Positions 41,901 through 53,900 of a stretch of DNA of 64,000 nt are shown here, one piece after another. This stretch comes from Crossaster papposus. Its lineage: Eukaryota > Echinodermata > Asteroidea > Velatida > Solasteridae. Both the position numbers and the translations under genes were made by a program. The first letter of the stretch is position 1; each line of letters begins with the position of its first letter. The DNA is taken from the NCBI GenBank assembly GCA_037893245.1, contig JBAIAA010000026.1, positions 186,001-250,000 of the forward strand, written 5' to 3'. The notes beneath the pieces were generated by a model. The model ran no database searches. It saw nothing but the letters and a program-made list of their open reading frames with translations, and had not been told where the DNA came from.

Positions 41901-44900
41901 GTGCGAGAGCCTAGGGGGTTAGGGTTATTAACTACTAAACCTGTGTGCTGTTGTTGAAGTTTGTTAGGTTTGGTATGCTTTCTAGTGCGAGAGCCTAGGG
42001 GGTATAGGGTTAACTACTAAACCTGTGTGCAGTTGTTGAAGTTTGTTAGGTTTGGTATGCTTTCTAGTGCGAGAGCCTAGGGGGTTAGGGTTAACTACTA
42101 AACCTGTGTGCAGTTGTTGAAGTTTGTTAGGTTTGGTATGCTTTCTAGTGCGAGAGCCTATAGGGTTTAGGGTTAACTACTAAACCTGTGTGCAGTTGTT
42201 GAAGTTTGTTAGGTTTGGTGTGCTTTCTAGTGCGAGAGCCTAGGGGGTTAGGGTTAACTACTAAACCTGTGTGCAGTTGTTGAAGTTTGTTAGGTTTCGT
42301 ATGCTTTCTAGTGCGAGAGCCTATAGGGTTTAGGGTTAACTACTAAACCTGTGTGCAGTTGTTGAAGTTTGTTAGGTTTGGTATGCTTTCTAGTGCGAGA
42401 GCCTATGGGGGTTAGGGTTAACTACTAAACCTGTGTGCAGTTGTTGAAGTTTGTTAGGTTTGGTATGCTTTCTAGTGCGAGAGCCTAGGGGGTTAGGGTT
42501 AACTACTAAACCTGTGTGCAGTTGTTGAAGTTTGTTAGGTTTGGTATGCTTTCTAGTGCGAGAGCCTATAGGGTTTAGGGTTAACTACTAAACCTGTGTG
42601 CAGTTGTTAAAGTTTGTTAGGTTTGGTGTGCTTTCTAGTGCGAGAGCCTATGGGGGTTAGGGCTAACTACTAAACCTGTGTGCAGTTGTTGAAGTTTGTT
42701 AGGTTTGGTATGCTTTCTAGTGTGAGAGCCTAGGGGGTTAGGGTTAACTACTGGACCTGTGTGAGTTGTTGAAGTTTGTTAGGTTTGGTGTGCTTTCTAG
42801 TGCGAGAGCCTATGGGGGTTAGGGTTAACTACTAAACCTGTGTGCAGTTGTTGAAGTTTGTTAGGTTTGGTATGCTTTCTAGTGTGAGAGCCTAGGGGGT
42901 TATAGGGTTAACTACTGGACCTGTGTGAGTTGTTGAAGTTTGTTAGGTTTGGTATGCTTTCTAGTGCGAGAGCCTAGGGGTTAGGGCTAATACAAATAGA
43001 TTGCTTTATATTTTTCGTAAAGTCATTCAAGCACGGAGCTCTAAACTTTGGCGAAACGTTATCAGATACATGTTTTTGGTAGCCAGTGTGTGGTTTGTAA
43101 ACTCACCTTAATCCATTTGTCAGGTAAAGCCATAGCAAGTCGGTAATCAAAACCATTGCCTCCTTCATTGACTGGTCGACACAATGCAGGCATCCCTGAA
43201 ACATCCTACACAAATGGGACGGCAACAAACAAAGAACGACTCATTATTGGTACAGGGTGGTTACACAACAAAATAAAACCCACTATTTGACTGCGTTGCT
43301 AAGGAAGATAGGACGTGTTGAACTCGTCTTAACTTTGGTGAAATCGATCCTTGGATGAGTGGCGAGTAAGGACGTGTTACTCTTCCTAAGACGCATCTTA
43401 TCATTTCGAGAAATCAGTCATTGATTGAGAGAGGGCACAATTTACCTAGCAACGGTGCCTTCTTTGGGCAGACCTGGGCCGATATTCATAAAAACCTGCT
43501 TTAGCAGCCAACTAGGCCTTAGCAGCCCGCTAAATCCGTAGTTTGCTGCTCTGTGGTTACCAACTAATTTTGTAATCATAAAACCTTGCTAACTATGTTA
43601 CCAGCTAGTTGACATTTATATATTTAAGCACGCAGCTGGGACATTAGGCAAGTTACCAGCTAGTGACTTAGAGACACCCCAAATCAACTCTATATTTTAG
43701 CAGTTTACGTAGCAACCAACTAAGCTTAGCAAAGTTTTATGAATATCACTTATCTTCCAACTAGGCTTAGCTGTCAACTAGAAGCCATTTTAACAGCCAA
43801 CTAGGCTTAGCAGGCTTTTATGAATATCGGCCCTGAACTTTGTTGATTCACATGCAAAGTGTGTGTCATGTTACTGGTATGGCCGGAAAGCAATATGGCA
43901 CTCGATTGGAACCAATTTAAAGAATACACAATTGAAAATTGCTTGAATTATCAGAAATGGGTGAATTTTTGGGGTTGTATTCTATAGTAAAAATCGTTTA
44001 ACTGTCCGAAGTTTTACAATCATGGATGCAGAGAGACAACACAAATAAAACGGCATTCATTTTCAACCGGCGTGGTGCAGCTGTCCTTGTTTTTCTTGTT
44101 TTATATATAATTCAATTGACCATTTGCGTGTCGAATTTAAATAATTTCTGGTACACTGACTTGTTCACACAGCTTGGCACAATTTGACTTTAAATTATCC
44201 AGACCAAATACACTGTTGCTATATCACGTGATTCGGGGCAAGCTCTTGCTTGGTTACGTTAGAGACGCTCAGCACCAATACATTGTTCACTGGTTGAGAA
44301 TGGTACAAAGACACCAGACCATTCCAGAGAAAGGGGGGTTGCTAGCTTAAGGCTTGCCCCGAATCACTCGATATAGCAACAGTGTCTTTGGTCTGGAGAA
44401 TTTAAATGTAAACTGTGCCAAGCTGTGTGAACAAGTCAGTGTATCAGATATTATTCAAATTCCACACGCAAATGGTAAATTGTTAAGAACAGTTACAGGA
44501 TATCATTTTGCTGGGTGCCTAGAATCATTATTTACTTTCAAGTAAGTAAGAGATTTGTTAATAATTCAGTAGTAATATGTTTTTGTTATCTGCAAATGGT
44601 GTATCCTACATTTAATACTCCCCACCAGCCACTCTATCTCTTTTCCACCAGAGAAAGGGGGGTTGCTAGCTTAAGGCTTGCCCCGAATCACGTGATATAG
44701 CAACAGTGTCTTTGGTCTGGAGAATTTCCACCAGAGAAAGGGTATTTCTGAAAGGGTATTTGTGGGTCATGTGACGTCACATTAAAGGTGCACGTTTTCC
44801 CCATAGGTTTTGTACACATTTTGTTACCAATAGTCTTTGGCACTTGGGTAAATCCGATCGATCTCAGACTTGGCACACACAAAAGACCACCACACACATA

Positions 44901-47900
44901 TTGAAAGTAATTTTAGACACTCGAAACAACTCTGTGTTTGTCCAAACACATGTCTAATTACCTCTGCTATAGTGATGATATCTGGGTAGAAGGAATGCAA
45001 CATGTGGTTGGCTAGCATCAAGTAGTTCAGAGCATCGGTGTCTGTTGCCATGCCAAAATACTCATGGTAGCCACCACTAAATCCACTCCCTAAAAAACAA
45101 AAAACAAACAAAACTTAGATTGTCTTACTTGGTTATTCTTGGTTTATTTTATAGGGGCCATATTCATGAAACCTTCTAAGTCTAGTTGGTTACTAACAAA
45201 GCCTGTAGTTTCTTACTATAAAGCCTAGATGGTTACTGAAGAGGCATGTAGTTGTTTACTAAGCCTAGATGGTTACAAAGAAGGCCTGTAGTTGCTTACT
45301 AAGCCTAGATGGTTACTAAAAAGACCTGTAGTTTCTTACTATAAAGCCTAGATGGTTACTAAAAAGGCCTGTAGTTTCTTACTATAAAGCCTAGATGGTT
45401 ACTACAAAGGCCTGTAGTTTCTTACTTTGAAAGCCTAGATGGTTACTAAAGAGGCCCGTAGTTGCTTACTAAGCCTAGATGGTTACTAAAGAGGCCCGTA
45501 GTTGCTTACTAAGCCTAGATGGTTAAGAGGCCCGTAGTTGCTTACTAAGCCTAGATGGTAACTACAAAGGCCTGTAGTTTCTTACTATAAAGCCTAGATG
45601 GTAACTACAAAGGCCTGTAGTTTCTTACTATAAAGCCTAGATGGTTACTAAAAAGGCCTGTAGTTTCTTACTATAAAGCCTAGATGGTTACTAAAAAAGG
45701 CCTGTAGTTTCTTACTATAAAGCCTAGATGGTTACTACAAAAGCCTGTAGTTTCTTACTATAAAGCCTAGTTGGTTATTACAAAGGCCTGTAGTTTCTTA
45801 CTATAAAGCCTAGATGGTTACTAAAAAGGCCTGTAGTTTCTTATTATAAAGCCTAGATGGTTACTAAAAAGGCCTGTAGTTTCTTACTATAAAGACTAGA
45901 TGGTTACTAAAAAGGCCTGTAGTTTCTTACTATAAAGCCTAGATGGTTACTAAAAAGGCCTGTAGTTTCTTACTATAAAGCCAAGAGGGTTACTACAAAG
46001 GCCTGTAGTTTCTTACTATAAAGCCTAGATGGTTACTAAAGCGTTGATCTAGGCTATCAAGCTTGTTCCCTGAATGACAATTTGTCCGATCCATGTACCT
46101 GTCTCTGTACGGCACACACAGCGCTCAGCATGCTAGCCTCATATACTCCACAGCCTGCATGCACATGCACATACGCCACACACATACATAATAGAAATTA
46201 CTGGTCTTGAGGTGTAGGTCAGCTTGACTACAACTCGACGCGAGTAATTCCCACTATTTTTCAGAAATAAACAATGCTGTATTTGTTTTACTACACCTCA
46301 TAAATATTCACTGCCTTGTCGACAACAGCCTTCATACATTTTGCATCTGTATTCAGCACATGATATTCAAGTTCTTCGTCAGTCAATGACGGAAATCTAG
46401 TAACGTAATACTGAGACTGGTTCCGTAAAGATTACATGCCACAGACTACATGTCTACGAGGCGGGTTCCAGAGGGAACCAAAAAAGAATACCGCACGGCA
46501 GCGAGCTGGATACTCACTGGGATGACGTCACCTGGCAGAGTATCATTTTTACTTCTCAAACGCGCGGCGGAATCGACCAATGGCGCGCTCAAATTTGCTC
46601 ATGAATATTTATGGAGTGTGGTAATACCAAATGAAAGCTTTATGCAGGCTTTCCAACCATAGCGTTTCCGACATAATACCTATCTTGGTAGAGTGGGTCA
46701 CAAATACATGTATCTAATGAGCTTACCAATGCCATGATGGTGATAAATCATGGATGTAACTCCATCAAAACGGAAACCATCAAAGTGATATTCTTCCACC
46801 CACCATCTCAGATTGGACAAGAGAAAACGAAGTACCTCCCAGCTAGACCAAAGAAACAAAGTTACACAAATGAAGTTACTTGAACCATTCTTTCAGAGTC
46901 CTAAAAACTATTTGTGATGACAAAATGAGACGGAACTGGGCAGAGGGTGAAATGAGGGTTGTCAGGTGTTAGAAACGAGGATAACATTCTCCCAGGGTTG
47001 TAGTCGAGTCCCTGCAAGTCCTTTCACAAGTCCTTTCGTGAAGCCAGTCACAAGTCCCTTCATAAAGCCAGTCACAAGTAACTGGATGAACAATGACAAA
47101 GGAATGCCTTTGTCAAAGCTGATTTGAATAGCTTGTGATTTGAATTGAAACTGAAGGACTTGTGATGGACTTGCAGGGACTTGCAGGGACTTGCAGGGAC
47201 TTGTGGTGGACTCGACTACATCCCTGCATTCTCCTTACAATGCTGTTTTTTCTCGGACTTTAATCGGACATTTTGTTAACAAGTTATGGCTGTTTAAAGT
47301 TCGCATTTATCAACATGTCGCAAAAGTACAATGTTGAGAAAAAGACCTTTGAAGTTTTGTACATGTGAAAAATGCCAATTGTGTTTTTTTTACCAGTTTG
47401 CGCCGGAGGACATACATGTACATGGAAAGTTTTCCCCAGATTCAAAACGGATGACGCATAAACAATTCACAAGCAAGGCCGGAAATGTCTGTCAGCAGTG
47501 AGCAAGGCCGGAAATGCGTGGGTGTGCTTCCCGGTACCATCGGCCTGAACCCGCTTCAGATCAAATTTTCGTTAAAAATAACCCAGTGCCTCGGCTCAGT
47601 GATTTTAAAATAATCCCGGCGCGAACTGGTTAACACAAAAAACAAATTCAGTACGTTGTTAGCCAATCCGAGGGATGCATGCCTTTGCTTAGACAACTCT
47701 AGCTGCCGTCGAAGCGCTGTTAGATGAAAAACTTGACAAATTCCTGTCCCAATATAGAAGTCAATGCACGTCCGGGATCAAACCAACCAAAATAGGGCAC
47801 TATGGTCCAGTGGTTACAGTGTTTGACTCCTGTACGATGGTACGTGGGTTCAAACCCTGGCAGGGAACATGGTGCTTGTGTTCTTGGGCAAGACACTTTG

Positions 47901-50900
47901 CTACAATTGCCTCTCTCCACCCAGGAGTAATGGGTACCTGTGAAGGTAGAAAACATGCGCTGATCTTGAGCTGCTGCAGAAATGGTCTCGTTCCTGGTGA
48001 ACAGGGATAATAGTTGTAAAGCGCTTTGATACACGGACATATTGTGGGAGTCTAAAGCGCTATATAGAAAAACGAACGTTATTACAAGTATTTGTTCATA
48101 TTGTTTATTATCAAATGACAAGAATCCAGTAATAAGGTGTTATATATTGTACCTGGGTATTTACCTGAGGAATCCACTATTCTCTCCCCTTGGGGCGAGT
48201 AATTATGGGAAGACAATCTGAGTAAATTACAATTTAAGAGATGGGAAGCATTACTGTGAGGCCAAAGACGTGAAAACCTTTTGTTGAAACAAAAAACGTA
48301 AAAAGATACAAATCGGTCCCATTCGTCACTTTTTGAAATACTCGAAAAAGGAACCTATTGTACTTTTCAAGTGTTTTGTTCCAGCAAAAGGTTTTCACGT
48401 CTTTGGGCCTCACAGTGTAACCCTAGAAGAATATTTGGATGAAAACCGGCGGAGTCAAGTAGGTACTGACAACTCAATCCACAGGTTGGTCCAGGCACGG
48501 TTCCAACAAGGATCACAGTAGTGGAAGGTGAGGGAAGTGCCACAACGCCAACCTGACTCCATGAATTAACATCCCTTTTTACTTAATATCCTAAAGGTAG
48601 GATACACCATTTGTGACCCGCTCCATCGAAATCAGAAATAAGTCTCAAGCTTTCTAATGATACCCATCATCAGTGTGTAGGTGTTTAGGTTAACGAGTTA
48701 TGGTCTGATGAAGATGACAGGTGTATATTTATTTGCCGAATCCACATTCCGAGAAAAACAGCTTCGAAACAAACAAAATTGACCAAAATCATACAGACAG
48801 CGCACACAAATCCTCTTCATTTTTATCTTTATTGATCGTTTTTACATACAAGACATTAATGACAATAATCTGTGATGACTACATGTACACTTCCAAAAAA
48901 TACAATGTTCAGAAAATTGACTTGGTCACGATTTTCACCCATGCGTTCACTTCATCGGTCGATTGCGTAAAACGGCCTCAGCGACTTATTCCTGATTACG
49001 ATGGAGCGGGTCACATTTGCAGATATCAAAAAATCTTACTACCGAAATATTAACAAATATCTTACTTTTAGGTAAATATCTTACTTACTTGAAAGTAAAT
49101 AATGATTGTAGGCATTCAGCAAAATGATTGCGCTAGATATCCTGTAATTTATTCCGAAAAATTCAATTTTATACAAAACAAATCGTGATCGCCGGACGAC
49201 GATCATGAAAAAAACAATAACAACTGCCCGATGCCGATTGAAAACTAATGCCGTTTTTCTTGCTTTCCTCAGCATCCATGATCATAAAACTTCAGATAGG
49301 TCAGTTAAACGATATTTAATATGAAATACAACCCCCAAATCCACCCATTCCTGACAATTCAAGTAATGGTGTATCCTACCTTTAAAGGGATCGTATACGT
49401 TTGGTAATTGGAACCCAATGTTTGTTTCAATTCTATATAGTTATACATGTGTATGCCATAACACTAACCTGTAAAAATTTCATTTCAAATGGTGGTAGCG
49501 ATTTTGAGATATTGCCGAAAATCTGGAGCGGTACATGTCCACGCAGGAAGAATAATCTGCATTGGAATACAGTCTGAGAAACGTCACTGCGCTTCTCAGA
49601 TTCAATTTTTTTGGGATAAAAAGTGATATTTTTGTCCATAACCGCAGCAGTTCAAAGTGAAAAGTTTCTAAAAATGCATTATACTATCCAAAGCTGCTGT
49701 ACTTCTTACCAAGTAAGTTTTTATTGCCATTAATTTGTGGAGTAATTACCAAACGTATACGATCCCTTTAAAGATACACCATTTGCTTTTGCTGTAATTT
49801 CGGAAAATTTGATGGGTCGGGATTTTATATTTATTGTAAATACCGTATTGTGACGCTGACCATTTTTAAAGTTTTGTGTTCATAAATGCTGGAAAAACAA
49901 AAACAGTTTAATGCTGTTTTGTAGTCTGGTTCCTTGACTTCCTTCAGACGAAACAGAATAATTTAAAGACTTAGAAAAAAGCAAGAAAAACGGCATTCGT
50001 TTTCAACCGGTGTCAGGCAGTGGTTCTTTTCGCGATCGCCGTCTGGCGATCGTAATTTCTTTTTTATATCAAATTTGATTTTTCAGAATAATTACAGGAT
50101 ACCTAGCGTAATCCTTTTACCGGTACTTGATGCCTACCGTACAATCAATATTTACTTTCAAATAAGTAAGATATTTCGTAATAATTTTGTAGTAAAATGG
50201 TGTATCCTACCTTTAAAGATGGGTTTATAACTTACAAATGTAATACCGACATTCACACCATTTACAACTGATATTGATAATTTGACTTTTGGCCATGAAT
50301 ATAGGGAAGCGCTGGTTGGTGTAGCACTGCTACCGGTACGTTCCAGAACAAGATGTTGTGGACTCGTACATGTACATGTTATTTGCTGCGATGCATGTTA
50401 TCCCTACAATACGACACGGCCTGCGATTTATTTCACAAAACACATTGCTGCCATGCAGACTCATCACTCTAATTTTGAAATCAAGAGCCATTCATAATTT
50501 CTATTTTAACGAGTCGAATTGTGTTAATTACAGGATATCTAGCGCAATTCTTTTGCTGGATGCCAACAATCATTATTTACTTTCAAACAAGTAATAATAT
50601 TTGAATAAGGATAAAACTGCTGCAAACTGCTTACTGGCTGGAATGACCTGAAATATACAAATCAAATAAGGGGCCTAATATTTCGATCTTAACAAGATCT
50701 TCTTCAGAGACTAAAAAAAAATTTAAAAAAATATATATAAATTTGTTAATAATTTGGTAGTAAAATTTTGGGAATAATTACAGGATATCTAGCGCAATCC
50801 TTTTGCTGAATGACTAGAATCATTATTTACTTTCAATTGAGTAAGATATTTCTTAATAATTCGGTAGTAAATATTTTCGATATCTGCAAATGGTGTATCC

Positions 50901-53900
50901 TACCTTTAAGGTTCAATGTAAGATGAGATATTTTTGATACCTTGTGTAGTTAAATAGCCTGCTATCCCACAACATGTGTTGCCCACGATGTCCCTCATGG
51001 AAGAAACAGGAATCAGAGCCATCAAACTGATTGAGTCCATCCAACACATTCTTGGCTGCGTGGCTGTGCACGACATCTAAGAACACCAGCAGCCCTCGCT
51101 GATGGGCCTCATCAACTAACCGCTTCAGAGCTTCTGGGTTGCCATAGCGACTGTTTCAATGAAAAACAATGGTAGTACAGTTGAGCAAAAAAAGAAGAAA
51201 TTTTTTTTTTTTTTCAAATGTGACCGGCTCTACAAAAAGGTGTATTAAGTCACGCTGTGCACTATCATGTAATGGCCCGCTCAACATTGAGAGAATAAAC
51301 ATTTTATCAAAAGGTGATTTTCATTTGTTGTCATGAATGACATCTTTAATACCTATAGTTACAGGTTTCATTCAAAGAAATGTTGATTTTGCTGAATAAA
51401 GTGGAAACAAAATAACATTTTGTGTGCACCGTTCTGTTGTAGTACAACAGAGCCGGCTATTTCAAAGCCTGTTTTCTCAGTTGTATAATTTAAACTCCAT
51501 GGAAGTAATCAATATGTAAACACATCATATCTCCAAAACGAGAGGGGCTATGGAGCTATATTGTATACCAAATGAAAGCTTATGCTGTGGGCGTTTTAAC
51601 CATGTATATAACTCAATTTCTTATTTTGCGACATAATACACCTTTTTGTAGAGCCAGTCACAAATACTACCCCTTTGTTTTACTATTCAATTATTCTTCA
51701 TTTTCTTTGCAATTAATTACACACCTGTGTAGGGGCACAAGCCAGCTAGACTATACAGGGTGTCAAACAAAAACAAGATACCCATTTTTAAATTCATATT
51801 ATTGTAAATCTACTTAATTTTTCAGAAAAAATGTCTGTGGAAAAGGTAGAGTGCCCTCTTTCCAATGGTACAAGGTTCATTATGTCATTGCCGTGGATAA
51901 CTGAACAAACAAGACATTTATGAAAGGCACTAAAATCGGCACTGTGACAAGTTGTTTTTACTTGAGTGACAAAGATCAGGCAGATCAGGACAAATTCTTT
52001 TGCTGTTTGAACACATTGAACAAGTTATGACAGGGTCCATGAATCTTTTTTTTTTATCCATTTCTTTTTTGTGGTACATGTACACTTACCTGACAAATTT
52101 AAGGTGATGTACATGTACCCTCCACATGGCCACTATTCCTGTTAATGCATAGCTGGCAATTTTTGTCTCATGTCTCTTACTGCCCGCCCAACCCAACCTC
52201 AACCCAACTTGTCACAGTGCTGATTTCAGTACCTTTCATGAATGTCTTGTTTGTTCAGTCATTCATGGCAATGACATAATGAACCTTATACCATTGGACA
52301 GAGGCCATTCTATCATTTTCACAGGCATTTGTCTTTTTCAGAAATATTCAGTAGTAAATCTTTTTTTGTTAGACACCCTGTATAACTAACATCGATAATA
52401 TGGTTTCAAAGATACTGGTTTCCACTTAGGTAGGATACACCATTGGTAATTGCTCGAATTATCATGAATAGGTACATTTTTGGGGGTTGTATTTTATAGT
52501 AAATGTCCTTTAACTGACCTTTCTGAAGTTTTACAATCATGGATGCCGAGAAAAACACGAAAAACAGTGATTGTTTTCAACCGGCGTCGAGCAGTTATTC
52601 TTATGTTATCTTTTAGTGAGGTGGATTAAGGAAAAAATCGTTACACGGTGGACAAAAGCACCATTTTTTCACCAAAGTATCAGTTTGACCCATAGATTTC
52701 AAAAAAGTCATGCTCCAAAAAATCTGAGAATTGTTAACCTTGAATTACGTCATTATGACGTCATAACCTCTTGTTATGTAATAAAGCAAACGCAAATGCC
52801 ATGGTGGGATTTCTACATGCCAAAATTATGTTTCTGAGGTCAAGGAATTCAATGAGGGTGGTATTAGTTTGTAAAAAATTAATATCCTTTATGGTGACTA
52901 CATGTATATTGATGTAAATATGACGTCATCATCGTCAATACTACACAAATAACACATTTTAAAAAAAACGATTTTATTCCCGTTTTTTCACCAAAATGCT
53001 ATTTTTTGTGTGTTCAAAATGGTAACAGTATAATTACCGTGGCACTGATCTACAAGATACCATGATGTCATTATGATATAATAAACAATAACTATCAACC
53101 AAAACAATAACACATTAACACAATGAAACACAATGATTCTGACCGGATATAGGTTATGACAGGATATTTATTATATTGAATAGCGCATATAACAGTTAGT
53201 TTGTGTAGACGAGGGATTATAGTGTGTACCATTTATTTAACTGCATCTTACAGTTACAGTTATTAGGTTTTTTTTACAGTTTATTACTATTAACCACCTA
53301 CTTAAAGGGGCAGGATCGTCGCTAAAAAAATTGGCGTTCTCGGGAAACCTGTACCCAAGTCAATCAATGCTGGTCCATTTGTTTGACGTCACAACTGTTT
53401 AAGTCTAATATTATAGTCTAAAGATTTTCCCCGTTCTCCTGCACACCTCACTGAACAAAAACCTGACCGAAAGAAAACATTGAGTGTGCTTGAGAATGGC
53501 AAGGAGAATCAACAAAAGCCAAAAAAATCACAAAACTAAAAAAGCAAGAGAAAGATCGTTCGAGTCTCGCAAAATAAGTAAAAAGCAAAACTAGAACAGA
53601 CGAGAACGATCACTCTCGAAATGAGGGCCAAGAAAAGTATGCCTTATGTGAAAAATCTATCAGACGCTCAACTCTCCAACATTGAACTGGTAGCATTGGG
53701 CAGGGGCCTTAACTTCATCCCGACCCCCAAAAAAACAAAAAGGTCGACCATCCTTCGCCATTCCCGATCCTTCTTCAGAAAGATGAGATTACGGTTAAGA
53801 ATGGCAGGGAGAGTCAGACCTATAAGCTCACACCCGTTCAAACTACCTTCAACTTGGACTCCCCAACCTACCTTCAATCTAAACCTAGAGTCATATATTG

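Noticed and set aside
40915-42988. Interstitial telomere (TTAGGG) array
   Set aside because: TTAGGGTT occurs only once per 79-bp unit; it is the MITE terminus, not a run of TTAGGG.
47797-47880. Candidate tRNA gene (GGTCCAGTGGTTA..GGTTCAAACCC)
   Set aside because: Followed by a full SINE body and AAAGCGCTATATA tail; acceptor ends do not pair.
48721-49053. 110-codon open frame
   Set aside because: Overlaps the family C MITE and its junction with family A; no homology.
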